From: an uncultured Eubacteriales bacterium
GTDB taxonomy: Bacteria > Bacillota > Clostridia > Oscillospirales > Oscillospiraceae
DNA: 5,981 nt
Direction of reading: 5' to 3'
NCBI GenBank assembly: GCA_905201305.1
Contig: CAJKNS010000155.1
Span: 1 to 5,981 of the forward strand
The notes beneath the pieces are model-generated. The model saw nothing but the letters and a program-made list of their open reading frames with translations, searched no databases and was not told the origin of the DNA. Positions within the stretch are counted from its first letter, which is position 1, and every line of letters begins with the position of its first letter. Made by a program: the position numbers and the translations under genes. Positions 1 through 5,425 of the stretch are shown in pieces.

Positions 1-518
1 AAAATTGCGATCACTGCGCCCAGAAAGCGCAGCTTTCCCGCCAGAAACCCGCCAATTCGTCCATAGCCGATCACCAAAATCTTTGCGCCGGACAGTGTGC
101 GCTGTAAATGATGCAGCAGCAGATACACTGCGCCTTCGGCGGTAATCTCCGCATTGCTGAGCAGATACCCTTCCAGCTCCAGAAAGCTCACGCAGCGGAC
201 GCCTTTTGTCTGCAGCCAGGACTCCACCTCCACTGGAAATCTCCCTGCCACCAGAATTGCATCCCGCGAAAGCACGTAGGGCAGCATTGCCGCCTGAATT
301 TCCTCGCCATCCACCCGAAGCCATTCCGCTTCAAAGGGCTTCATGGACAGCAGTACAATGTCTGCTCCGCTGAGCGCCGCTTCCAGACTTTCCGCCTGAT
401 TCTCCATGCCGGGTACACCCCAGCATTTCACCGGCATGCCATCCTGCCGAAGCTGACGGGCAGCCCAGGCATACCGTCCGTCTCCGCCGATGACCCACGC
501 CTCTAGCTTTTTCTTCAC
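1..518 (-). CDS. dpaA: Dipicolinate synthase subunit A (partial, C-terminus beyond left edge)
   Basis: The gene is known as dpaA or spoVFA. With DpaB, the product makes dipicolinic acid from a lysine-pathway intermediate in the mother cell during sporulation; dipicolinate is then loaded into the spore core. The 172 visible residues contain an N-terminal nucleotide-fold start (VIGGDGR, residues 9-15), a middle domain, then a TAEGA motif (126-130) followed by a second Rossmann segment, TLSGAKILVIGYGRIG, with its GxGxxG at 151-156. This order matches my recollection of Bacillus subtilis SpoVFA (about 297 residues), so roughly 120 residues lie outside the window. The start is a GTG at 518-516, chosen because a GGAGGTGG ribosome binding site sits just upstream and the homology begins there. 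The gene is divergent from the pseudouridine synthase gene, 100 bases apart. Whether dpaB follows cannot be seen. The family assignment is confident. Confidence 0.9.
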   Translation of the reverse strand, partial: MKKKLEAWVIGGDGRYAWAARQLRQDGMPVKCWGVPGMENQAESLEAALSGADIVLLSMKPFEAEWLRVDGEEIQAAMLPYVLSRDAILVAGRFPVEVESWLQTKGVRCVSFLELEGYLLSNAEITAEGAVYLLLHHLQRTLSGAKILVIGYGRIGGFLAGKLRFLGAVIAI

Positions 519-522
519 GGTT

Positions 523-530
523 CCACCTCC
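523..530 (-). promoter_or_regulatory. Ribosome binding site for dpaA (supports GTG start)
   Basis: Read on the minus strand this is GGAGGTGG, followed four bases later by the GTG start codon (seven bases from the GGAGG core). It is near-perfect anti-16S complementarity and decides the non-ATG start. Confidence 0.85.
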
Positions 531-558
531 CTGTGCATTCTATTCCGTTCCGGGAGTT

Positions 559-587
559 TTGACATTCCGTCTGTGTTCCGCTATAAT
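559..587 (+). promoter_or_regulatory. Perfect consensus sigma-A promoter for the pseudouridine synthase gene
   Basis: TTGACA (559-564), a 17-base spacer and TATAAT (582-587) match the housekeeping consensus at every position and in spacing. Transcription should start around 594-597, giving a leader of only about 22-25 bases before the TTG start at 619. The promoter lies inside the intergenic region shared with divergent dpaA. The -10 box overlaps an in-frame ATG (586-588), which therefore cannot be the start of the protein made from this transcript. Confidence 0.9.
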
Positions 588-603
588 GGTGCCACCAACA
601 CCC

Positions 604-611
604 AGGGAGGG
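604..611 (+). promoter_or_regulatory. Ribosome binding site deciding the TTG start at 619
   Basis: AGGGAGGG with its GGAGG core at 606-610, eight bases before TTG at 619. No comparable site precedes the in-frame upstream ATGs at 490 and 586, and both lie upstream of the expected transcription start. Confidence 0.8.
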
Positions 612-618
612 ACGTCCA

Positions 619-1515
619 TTGACCCTGCACTATACCGCCGTGCCGGAGGACAGCGGGAAAAAGCTGTTTTCCATTCTCCGCTACCGGCTCCATCTATCCG
701 CCGGGCTCATTAAGCGGCTGAAGCACCAGACGCTGATGTATGTCAACGGCATGCCGGTCTACACCAACTACATTATATCCCCCGGAGACGAAATTGCCCT
801 GCCGCTGCCAGAGGAGCATGCCGACTTTCCGCCGGAACCGGGACTGCTGCACATTCTATATGAGGATGAAGCCATCATTGCCCTCCATAAGCCCGCCGGT
901 ATTATCATTCACCCCTCTGCCACCCGGAACACCGGCACCCTTGCCAATCGTCTGCTGGCATACTGCGGCAGTGGAACGGTGCATCCGGTGAATCGCCTGG
1001 ACCGTGACACCACCGGCGTGACGATTTTCGCCAAAAACGGCTATATCAAAAGCATTTTAACGGAATCCATGGAGAAAGCTCGGATTCACAAAGCCTATGT
1101 TGCTCCCACCTATGGCGCGCTGCCAAAGAAAAACGGCGTCATTGATCTGCCCATTGACCGGCTCAGTGAATTCTCCCTTTGGCGCACCATTCGGGAGGAT
1201 GGTCAGCCCGCCCGAACCGCCTATGAGCTGCTGCTAGAAACACCCCATTGGAATCTCTATGCGTTCCATCCGCTCACCGGGCGCACCCACCAAATCCGGC
1301 TGCACGCCATGGCATCCGGCGCGCCGCTGCTGGGGGACCCGGTTTACAACACGGAGGAATCCAGTCTGTATTCCGATTTGCTGGGGCTAACCACCCAGTG
1401 CCTATGCTGTGTGGAGATGACATTCCCTCATCCCCTGACCGGGTGCGAAATAACCGTCACCACCCAACCGGAGTTTTATTCTGCAGTCTGGTTTCAGGAA
1501 TTCTATCCAAGATAG
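619..1515 (+). CDS. RluA-family RNA pseudouridine synthase
   Basis: It isomerises specific uridines to pseudouridine in structured RNA (rRNA or tRNA; the target cannot be read from sequence). The 298-residue product has the RluA/RluD layout: an S4-like RNA-binding domain at about 13-62 (YVNGMPVYTNYIISPGD region), then the catalytic domain with HKPAGIIIHP (90-99), the active-site motif NRLDRDTTG (125-133, catalytic Asp128), and the RNA-binding/fold motif GRTHQIRLH (221-229) followed by GDPVYN. Length is normal for the family. The RLD motif carries Asn where E. coli RluD has His; the aspartate is intact, so activity is expected. The start is TTG at 619, set by the ribosome binding site and by a promoter that excludes longer starts; a naive call would add 43 spurious residues. 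It appears monocistronic and ends at a strong terminator. Homology is clear; the exact paralogue is not. Confidence 0.92.
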   Translation: MTLHYTAVPEDSGKKLFSILRYRLHLSAGLIKRLKHQTLMYVNGMPVYTNYIISPGDEIALPLPEEHADFPPEPGLLHILYEDEAIIALHKPAGIIIHPSATRNTGTLANRLLAYCGSGTVHPVNRLDRDTTGVTIFAKNGYIKSILTESMEKARIHKAYVAPTYGALPKKNGVIDLPIDRLSEFSLWRTIREDGQPARTAYELLLETPHWNLYAFHPLTGRTHQIRLHAMASGAPLLGDPVYNTEESSLYSDLLGLTTQCLCCVEMTFPHPLTGCEITVTTQPEFYSAVWFQEFYPR

Positions 1516-1530
1516 CAAAGCAGATAAATT

Positions 1531-1569
1531 TAGCTGCGTACACCAATAAGCGTGTACGCAGCTATTTTT
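1531..1569 (+). terminator. Rho-independent terminator of the pseudouridine synthase gene, shared convergent region
   Basis: A perfect 13-bp stem (1531-1543 with 1552-1564) closes an 8-base loop and is followed by five T residues (1565-1569). It lies 15 bases after the plus-strand stop codon. The right arm contains the stop codon (1562-1564) of the convergent XRE gene. Read on the minus strand the run after the stem is only AATTTATC, so termination in that direction should be weaker. Confidence 0.92.
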
Positions 1570-1804
1570 GCAGGTCCACAAAGAATTCGTCATAGGAACA
1601 GCCGTAAATGTTTCGGAGCTCCATCAAGACGCTGACCCGGATGTTCAGTTCTCCGGACTCGTATTTTGCATAGGTGGTGCGCCCGATATCGCAGCCCCGG
1701 CGCTGAAGCTCCGCACAGAGCTTTTCCTGAGACAGTCCGGCACGGTTCCGCAGCCGCCGGAGATTATCGCCCATACAGCGGTCCCGGCGCAGTTTTTGTT
1801 CCAT
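1562..1804 (-). CDS. Small XRE-family helix-turn-helix transcriptional regulator
   Basis: This is an 80-residue protein consisting almost only of a Cro/C1-type DNA-binding domain. A basic N-terminus leads into helix 1 (MGDNLRRLRNRAGL, 11-24), the HTH helix 2 at SQEKLCAEL (25-33) and the recognition helix around GRTTYAKYESGE (41-52). Helices 4-5 (VSVLMELRNIYG) end in the YDEFF motif (71-75) typical of small Firmicute XRE regulators. There is no ligand or peptidase domain. The ATG at 1804-1802 is preferred over an upstream in-frame ATG at 1852 because GGAGGT lies six bases before it; the upstream ATG lacks such a site and lies next to the -10 box (1855-1860), so it falls upstream of the likely transcription start. 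It is divergent from the DUF2500 gene. Auto-regulation through the dyads upstream is plausible but inferred. Its target genes are unknown. Confidence 0.88.
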   Translation of the reverse strand: MEQKLRRDRCMGDNLRRLRNRAGLSQEKLCAELQRRGCDIGRTTYAKYESGELNIRVSVLMELRNIYGCSYDEFFVDLQK

Positions 1805-1810
1805 TTCCTC

Positions 1811-1816
1811 ACCTCC
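1811..1816 (-). promoter_or_regulatory. Ribosome binding site deciding the XRE gene start
   Basis: GGAGGT on the minus strand, six bases before ATG at 1804-1802. It places the start 16 codons downstream of the longest open frame. Confidence 0.85.
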
Positions 1817-1834
1817 CAATTGATTCGCCTCGAA

Positions 1835-1864
1835 TTGACAGCCTTTTTCCATATATTATACAAT
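1835..1864 (+). promoter_or_regulatory. Candidate distal sigma-A promoter toward the DUF2500 gene
   Basis: A perfect TTGACA at 1835-1840, an 18-base spacer and TACAAT at 1859-1864 (five of six consensus bases). Transcription would begin near 1871 and run through both dyads before reaching the DUF2500 gene. Its -10 box overlaps the opposing -10 box of the XRE gene, so the two could exclude each other. Sequence match only. Confidence 0.45.
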
Positions 1865-1883
1865 AAAGTTGGAGTATTTTGAC
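1855..1883 (-). promoter_or_regulatory. Candidate promoter of the XRE gene
   Basis: The minus strand has a perfect TATAAT at 1860-1855. The -35 position at 17-base spacing (1883-1878) reads GTCAAA, only three of six consensus bases, so this may be a weak or activator-dependent promoter. Transcription would begin near 1848, about 45 bases before the ATG. Confidence 0.5.
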
Positions 1884-1896
1884 CGTTATACTGGTC
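1881..1896. promoter_or_regulatory. Dyad GACC-8-GGTC, possible operator
   Basis: GACC (1881-1884) and GGTC (1893-1896) are inverted around a central TATA (1887-1890), giving 12 of 16 symmetric positions. It overlaps the -35 region of the candidate XRE promoter, where a repressor would block its own gene. The symmetry is visible; binding by the XRE protein is inference. Confidence 0.3.
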
Positions 1897-1898
1897 TA

Positions 1899-1908
1899 TC
1901 ACATGTGA
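1899..1908. promoter_or_regulatory. Perfect 10-bp palindrome, possible operator
   Basis: TCACATGTGA is fully self-complementary. It sits between the two divergent genes, three bases from the GACC/GGTC dyad and 20 bases upstream of the proximal -35 box of the DUF2500 promoter. It has no T-run, so it is not a terminator. A regulator-binding site is possible; a palindrome this short can also arise by chance. Confidence 0.3.
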
Positions 1909-1928
1909 CGCGATCATTTTCATTCTCG

Positions 1929-1957
1929 TTGACTTTCCAACATTCCCATGCTATGCT
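1929..1957 (+). promoter_or_regulatory. Proximal sigma-A promoter of the DUF2500 gene
   Basis: TTGACT (1929-1934), a 17-base spacer and TATGCT (1952-1957), with an extended -10 TG at 1949-1950 directly before it. The expected start near 1964 gives a leader of about 33 bases containing the AGGAGGT ribosome binding site at 1983-1989. Confidence 0.75.
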
Positions 1958-1996
1958 GTAGAAAATCGAAATAATTCGTCAAAAGGAGGTCTTTCC

Positions 1997-2398
1997 ATGG
2001 GCTACGGCTTTGACAGCTTTGACACGACCTTTTCCATCATGAGCATTCTGTTTCCCATCGTGTTTCTCTGCATTCTGGGCTTCTTCATCGTCACCATTGT
2101 GCGAGGAATCGGCACCTGGAACAAGAACAACCATTCGCCGCAGCTTTCCGTCACCGCTCGGGTTGTATCCCGGCGCACAGAGGTCTCCCACCACAGCTTT
2201 GCAAATGGCGGCGATGTCACCGGCTCCCAGGGCTACTCCACCAGCAGCTCCACCTGGTATTATGTCACCTTCGAAGTAGAAAGCGGCGACCGCATGGAAT
2301 TCTCCGTTGACGGCAGAGAATACGGCATGCTGGCAGAAGGCGATACCGGCAAGCTCACCTTTCAGGGCACCCGTTATCTCTCCTTTGTCCGAAATTAA
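1997..2398 (+). CDS. DUF2500 domain-containing membrane protein
   Basis: The function of this family is unknown. The 133-residue product has a short N-terminus, one strongly hydrophobic segment at about 13-36 (SIMSILFPIVFLCILGFF onward) and then a polar, beta-rich domain. That domain contains the family pattern as I know it: SPQLSVTARVVSRR (47-60), a serine/glycine-rich linker, YYVTFEVESGDRMEF (88-102) and the C-terminal GREYGMLAEGDTGKLTFQGT (106-125). The most likely topology is a single-pass anchor with the basic R36/W41-K43 side inside and a soluble domain next to the membrane. Start ATG at 1997 follows AGGAGGT by seven bases. It is monocistronic, with its own promoter and terminator. Divergence from the XRE gene suggests possible shared regulation. 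The family call is good; any function would be a guess. Confidence 0.85.
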   Translation: MGYGFDSFDTTFSIMSILFPIVFLCILGFFIVTIVRGIGTWNKNNHSPQLSVTARVVSRRTEVSHHSFANGGDVTGSQGYSTSSSTWYYVTFEVESGDRMEFSVDGREYGMLAEGDTGKLTFQGTRYLSFVRN

Positions 2399-2413
2399 CA
2401 ACGTCAAACGCAT

Positions 2414-2450
2414 AAACTCCCCCGTATGATGTCCATACGGAGGAGTTTTT
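2414..2450 (+). terminator. Rho-independent terminator after the DUF2500 gene
   Basis: A 15-position stem (2414-2428 with 2434-2448) has a single C-A mismatch (2421/2441) and a 5-base loop, and runs into TTTTT (2446-2450). It lies between the plus-strand stop (2398) and the convergent minus-strand stop (2460-2458). On the minus strand the stem is followed by TTTATGCGTTT, so it may also terminate the murT-gatD operon, less efficiently. Confidence 0.88.
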
Positions 2451-2457
2451 CCTTGCC

Positions 2458-3663
2458 TTAGTATACCACAATCAGCGTGCCAACCGGGATATTCTCGGAC
2501 ATCCACTGGATGTCGTCCTCCCGCATCCGAACGCTGCCGCCGGAAGCGGGCTTGCCCATGGTGGTATCGGTGATATAATGGGTCTTTGCGTCATAGGGTC
2601 GGCTGGTGATTGCCTCGCCACCGTTGTAGATCATAACCGGCTTGACATAGGTGCTGCCCAGATCCCACTGATCCTGAAGGGCGGAATAGGTATAGACACC
2701 GGTGGTGGTAGGCGAGGAGTTCTTACCGGTGGAGCACTCAAAGGTGTTCGTCAGCGCCCAGTTGCCCTGATAGCCCTGGAACACATTGACCCGCTGGGTA
2801 TAGAGGTTGACCCACACCAGATATTCCGTGTTGCTGTCGTAACCCATGGAGTTGACAAAGTTCATCTTGTTTTCATCGTCATAGTCCACATTGGTGGTGC
2901 AATCCTCCTGAGAAATCTCCACGTCCTTACCGGAAACCCAGCCGCTGGTGCCATCCTCCATTTGAATTTTGATGGCAGTGGTGCCCAGGCTGTCGCTCTG
3001 ATACTCCAGCAGCAATCCGGAAGTCCCATCCGCCAGGGTCGCAATCTGGTTGGAGAATGCGGAGTCCGAATATACCTTGGCATGGCAGGTTGCCGTAACA
3101 GGGATCTCTTCGGTCTTAATAATGGTTGCCGTTTCGTCCTGCTCCACCCGTTCCACTGCAACCGTGGTGGATGTGGTAAAGCTCTCGCCGCCGGACAGCT
3201 GCACCTCCAGCTGTACCTCCGCCGTATCGGAGCCCGCCTGGGTAGGATCCAGCGCAACATCACAGCTCACCGTGGAGCCCTCTACCAAAAGCTGCTGCTC
3301 ACTGCGGCTGACCTCTTTGCTGTCTACATACCAAACAAGATCCGCCACCACGCTGTTGATAATATCGCCAAAGGCAGCCGTCACCGTGGTATAGGGATGG
3401 TACACCGAGATATCGCCATTGTCATAGAGCACCGCCGTGGGATTTTCCTTCACGCTCTGCGCCTCTGCCGCAGCGATCAGCTCCTCCTCTGCGCTCTGGT
3501 ACGCTTGCTCATCCACGCTGGGCGTGGTTTCTGAAATTCCCAGCAGCGCCTCCCGGGAATGGTCATCATCCCGATGCAGAAAGCTCCGTACCACGGTAAA
3601 AATCGCAAATCCGATTACCGCAAAGCAGGCAATCCGAAAGATCCATGCAAATACTTTTTTCAT
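2458..3663 (-). CDS. Membrane-anchored L,D-transpeptidase-like (YkuD-fold) protein with degenerate active site
   Basis: The 401-residue protein has an N-terminal membrane anchor (about 5-25), an acidic/Ala-rich linker (to about 70), a beta-rich Ig-like stretch (about 75-175), an SH3-like stretch (about 183-252, ending in GTSGWVSGKDVEI) and a C-terminal YkuD domain (about 280-401: YLVWVNLYTQRVNVF, CSTGKNSSPTTTGVYTY, SGGSVRM, final VGTLIVVY). Intact family members join peptidoglycan stems with a cysteine in a SHGC-[VI]-R motif. Here the motif is SGGSVRM (374-380): Ser377 replaces the cysteine and Gly375 the histidine, and the usual upstream His (FHS) aligns by eye with ITS (352-354). It is therefore probably not a normal transpeptidase, and may be a wall- or stem-peptide-binding pseudo-enzyme. 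Start ATG at 3663-3661 is four bases after the preceding stop, with a weak GTGGTGA site overlapping that stop, so translation is likely coupled. It is the last gene of the operon. Confidence 0.83.
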   Translation of the reverse strand: MKKVFAWIFRIACFAVIGFAIFTVVRSFLHRDDDHSREALLGISETTPSVDEQAYQSAEEELIAAAEAQSVKENPTAVLYDNGDISVYHPYTTVTAAFGDIINSVVADLVWYVDSKEVSRSEQQLLVEGSTVSCDVALDPTQAGSDTAEVQLEVQLSGGESFTTSTTVAVERVEQDETATIIKTEEIPVTATCHAKVYSDSAFSNQIATLADGTSGLLLEYQSDSLGTTAIKIQMEDGTSGWVSGKDVEISQEDCTTNVDYDDENKMNFVNSMGYDSNTEYLVWVNLYTQRVNVFQGYQGNWALTNTFECSTGKNSSPTTTGVYTYSALQDQWDLGSTYVKPVMIYNGGEAITSRPYDAKTHYITDTTMGKPASGGSVRMREDDIQWMSENIPVGTLIVVY

Positions 3664-3667
3664 AGCA

Positions 3668-4702
3668 TCACCACTTATTTCGTACTTTTTCGGCAAATCC
3701 AAAGAAGCGATCCAGATGAATTCTCCGTCCATCGTCCAAAACCGCACTGCCGGTAAAGGTGCCAAACACCTGATGCTGGTCAGAGCACAGGGGTCCCGCC
3801 TTGGTCAGGGCGCTTCGATCCAGCACCGGCTCAAACAGCGCTTCAAACCGCCCGTCGCTTGAGGTGAACCGCCATGGACTCATAAAATCGTCTTCGCCAT
3901 TTTCCTTTTGAGGAATCTGGAAGGTCACCCGATCCAGCTTGTGCGCCTTTCCATCGTAAAACAGCATATTCTCCGAGGCTGCACGGGTGTCGCCAAAGCC
4001 ATAGCCCAGATTAAAGCCAAAAACCTTGCCATCCACTTCTCCGGCGGCACCGGACCAATACCAGGTGTTGTCATAGGTCCAAACCCCTCTGCCCCAATCC
4101 AGAATTCCGAAGCTATCGGATGGTTCAAAGCGGTATTCCCGATCCCGGAAGGTGATCTCACCGGAAGCCCGCATGCCAACGATTTTCTGATTGTAATAAA
4201 ACGCCTTGGGATGCCCGGCAAAGGGCGTGGCAATCACCATGGAATCCTCCGGCGGCTCGGTCAGGGTTACGCTGCCGTCGATGGGATTTCCATCCCGGAA
4301 ATTGTCCATATGAAACGTCAGCCGGCGGGTCGCTCCATGGTTTTCAAACAGCAGCTGATACCCCTTGCCGCCGGCATAGAGATCTCCGGCAGTGCTGGTT
4401 TCCGGCAGCTTCAACTTTCCCATGGGCATAACCACCATAGGTGAAGTGGTCTGCTCCCAGCGCTCCTTAAAATCCAGCAGGCTTACGCTGACCAGCCCCA
4501 TATAGCCGTTGTCGGCAATGGTAAGCGCCAGTCCAAATTTTCCGTTGGTGATGAGGTAATAGTCCCATTCCTTCCGACGGATGGCAGGGGCTTTGACATC
4601 CTTCCGATGGTACTGTAGCTTCAGCTCCGTTGCCCAGCCGGGCTCCCGCAGGATACCCAGCTCATCCAGCAGCGGACCGTCTTTAACGATTCTGTGCTGC
4701 AC
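3668..4702 (-). CDS. DUF2804 domain-containing protein
   Basis: No biochemical role is established for this family that I know of. The 344-residue protein fills the usual full length and shows the family's hallmark blocks: GILDWGRGVWTYDNTWYW (199-216), GKVFGFNLGYGFGD (225-238), ENMLFYDGKAHKL (244-256), SPWRFTSSDGRFEALFEP (275-292) and GTFTGSAVLDDGRRIHLDRFFGFAE (in 314-338). It is rich in Trp, Tyr, Phe and Gly with alternating beta pattern, has no signal peptide or membrane segment, and should be cytoplasmic. The start is GTG at 4702-4700, eight bases after GGAGGA. It overlaps the end of gatD by 20 bases in another frame, and its stop is four bases before the next start. Its place between lipid II amidation genes and a wall-enzyme-like gene hints at an envelope-related role, which is inference only. 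Confidence 0.88.
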   Translation of the reverse strand: MQHRIVKDGPLLDELGILREPGWATELKLQYHRKDVKAPAIRRKEWDYYLITNGKFGLALTIADNGYMGLVSVSLLDFKERWEQTTSPMVVMPMGKLKLPETSTAGDLYAGGKGYQLLFENHGATRRLTFHMDNFRDGNPIDGSVTLTEPPEDSMVIATPFAGHPKAFYYNQKIVGMRASGEITFRDREYRFEPSDSFGILDWGRGVWTYDNTWYWSGAAGEVDGKVFGFNLGYGFGDTRAASENMLFYDGKAHKLDRVTFQIPQKENGEDDFMSPWRFTSSDGRFEALFEPVLDRSALTKAGPLCSDQHQVFGTFTGSAVLDDGRRIHLDRFFGFAEKVRNKW

Positions 4703-5423
4703 GAAGTCGTTCCTCCATATAGCTGTGGGCGCGATTTTCCAAAGTATCCGCCAAAGGCTCCAGCTGGAAGCCGGGATATTTCCGCTCCAGCGCCCAGCGA
4801 ATCAGCATGTCCGCAATGGCAGGGTTTTTTGGCAGCAGACAGCCGTGGCTGTAGGTGGCATAGACGTTTTTGTACCGTGCGCCCTCATAGCCGTCCTTGC
4901 CGTTGTTGCCATAGCCCGAGAGCACCTTGCCAATGGGCTTTACGCCGTCCCCCAGGAAGGTCTGACCGGAGTGGTTTTCAAAGCCCACCACCGTCTGACC
5001 GCCCAGGTCATCGCACTCATACATATAATTACCGATCATTCGGTCCTTCTGCCCCACGGTGTACAGATCCAGCGCGCCTAAGAAGTCGCACTGCTGCCCG
5101 TCCCAGGTTTTGTAGTAGCTTCCAAGAATCTGATAGCCGCCGCAAATGGCAAGAAACACCTTTTCATCCTCAATGGCGGCCTTGATTTCCGCCGTTTTTT
5201 CGCCGGAAAGATCCTGAAGCAGAACCCCCTGCTCAAAATCCTGTCCGCCGCCAATGAAAAACAGGTCATATTTGGACGCCTCCAGCTTGTCGCCAATGGA
5301 TACGCCCTCCACATTGCAGTCAATGCCGCGCCATTCCAGACGCTTTTTCAGGCACGTGACATTGCCGCGATCCCCATAGAGGTTCAGGATATCGGGATAG
5401 AGATGGCAGATATTCAGTTCCAT
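4683..5423 (-). CDS. gatD: Lipid II isoglutaminyl synthase, glutamine amidotransferase subunit GatD
   Basis: GatD releases ammonia from glutamine and passes it to MurT, which amidates the alpha-carboxylate of D-Glu in lipid II to D-isoglutamine on the cytoplasmic side. The 246-residue product is a CobB/CobQ-type class I amidotransferase. It has the N-terminal HLYPDILNLYGDRGN (7-21), FFIGGGQDFEQ (55-65), the nucleophile elbow LAICGGYQILG with Cys94, KDRMIGNY with Arg128, GFENHSGQT (147-155) and the catalytic histidine in YSHGCLLPKNP (His193). Cys94 and Arg128 fall at the same numbers as the reported Staphylococcus aureus residues, as I recall them, and the length is nearly identical. ATG at 5423-5421 is chosen because GGAGG lies seven bases upstream; a start five codons earlier would lie inside that site. 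It begins two bases after the murT stop. Confidence 0.95.
   Translation of the reverse strand: MELNICHLYPDILNLYGDRGNVTCLKKRLEWRGIDCNVEGVSIGDKLEASKYDLFFIGGGQDFEQGVLLQDLSGEKTAEIKAAIEDEKVFLAICGGYQILGSYYKTWDGQQCDFLGALDLYTVGQKDRMIGNYMYECDDLGGQTVVGFENHSGQTFLGDGVKPIGKVLSGYGNNGKDGYEGARYKNVYATYSHGCLLPKNPAIADMLIRWALERKYPGFQLEPLADTLENRAHSYMEERLRAAQNR
4711..4716 (-). promoter_or_regulatory. Ribosome binding site for the DUF2804 gene, inside gatD
   Basis: GGAGGA on the minus strand lies within the last codons of gatD (the MEER segment), eight bases before the GTG start at 4702. It supports the GTG start and the 20-base gene overlap. Confidence 0.8.
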
Positions 5424-5425
5424 AG

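Noticed and set aside
540..552. Possible sigma-E/sigma-K -10 box for dpaA (AATAGAAT on the minus strand)
   Set aside because: The first base of the CATA core is wrong, and no acceptable -35 element lies at the right distance, so I do not call it a promoter.
490..618. N-terminal extension of the pseudouridine synthase from ATG 490 or 586
   Set aside because: The region overlaps the dpaA start and the perfect sigma-A promoter, lacks a ribosome binding site, and adds residues unlike the family.
1645..1923. 92-codon minus-strand open frame overlapping the XRE gene
   Set aside because: It is out of frame with the HTH-bearing frame, which has the ribosome binding site and clear domain; this one crosses the promoter region and shows no domain.
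1979..2506. 175-codon minus-strand open frame
   Set aside because: It is antisense to the DUF2500 gene, crosses its terminator hairpin and reaches into the end of the YkuD-like gene in a different frame; low-complexity translation.
2578..3534. 318-codon open frame on the plus strand
   Set aside because: It lies entirely antisense to the YkuD-like gene, has no ribosome binding site or recognisable domain, and its composition fits the mirror of the GC-biased real frame.
2458..3663. Sequencing error explaining the missing catalytic Cys in the YkuD domain
   Set aside because: A single T-to-A change could turn TGC into AGC, but the adjacent His (GGC) and the upstream His are also missing while the frame and fold motifs are intact, so one error would not explain it.
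3908..4444. 178-codon plus-strand open frame
   Set aside because: It is antisense to the DUF2804 gene, whose family motifs cover the whole stretch; no start signal and no homology recognised.
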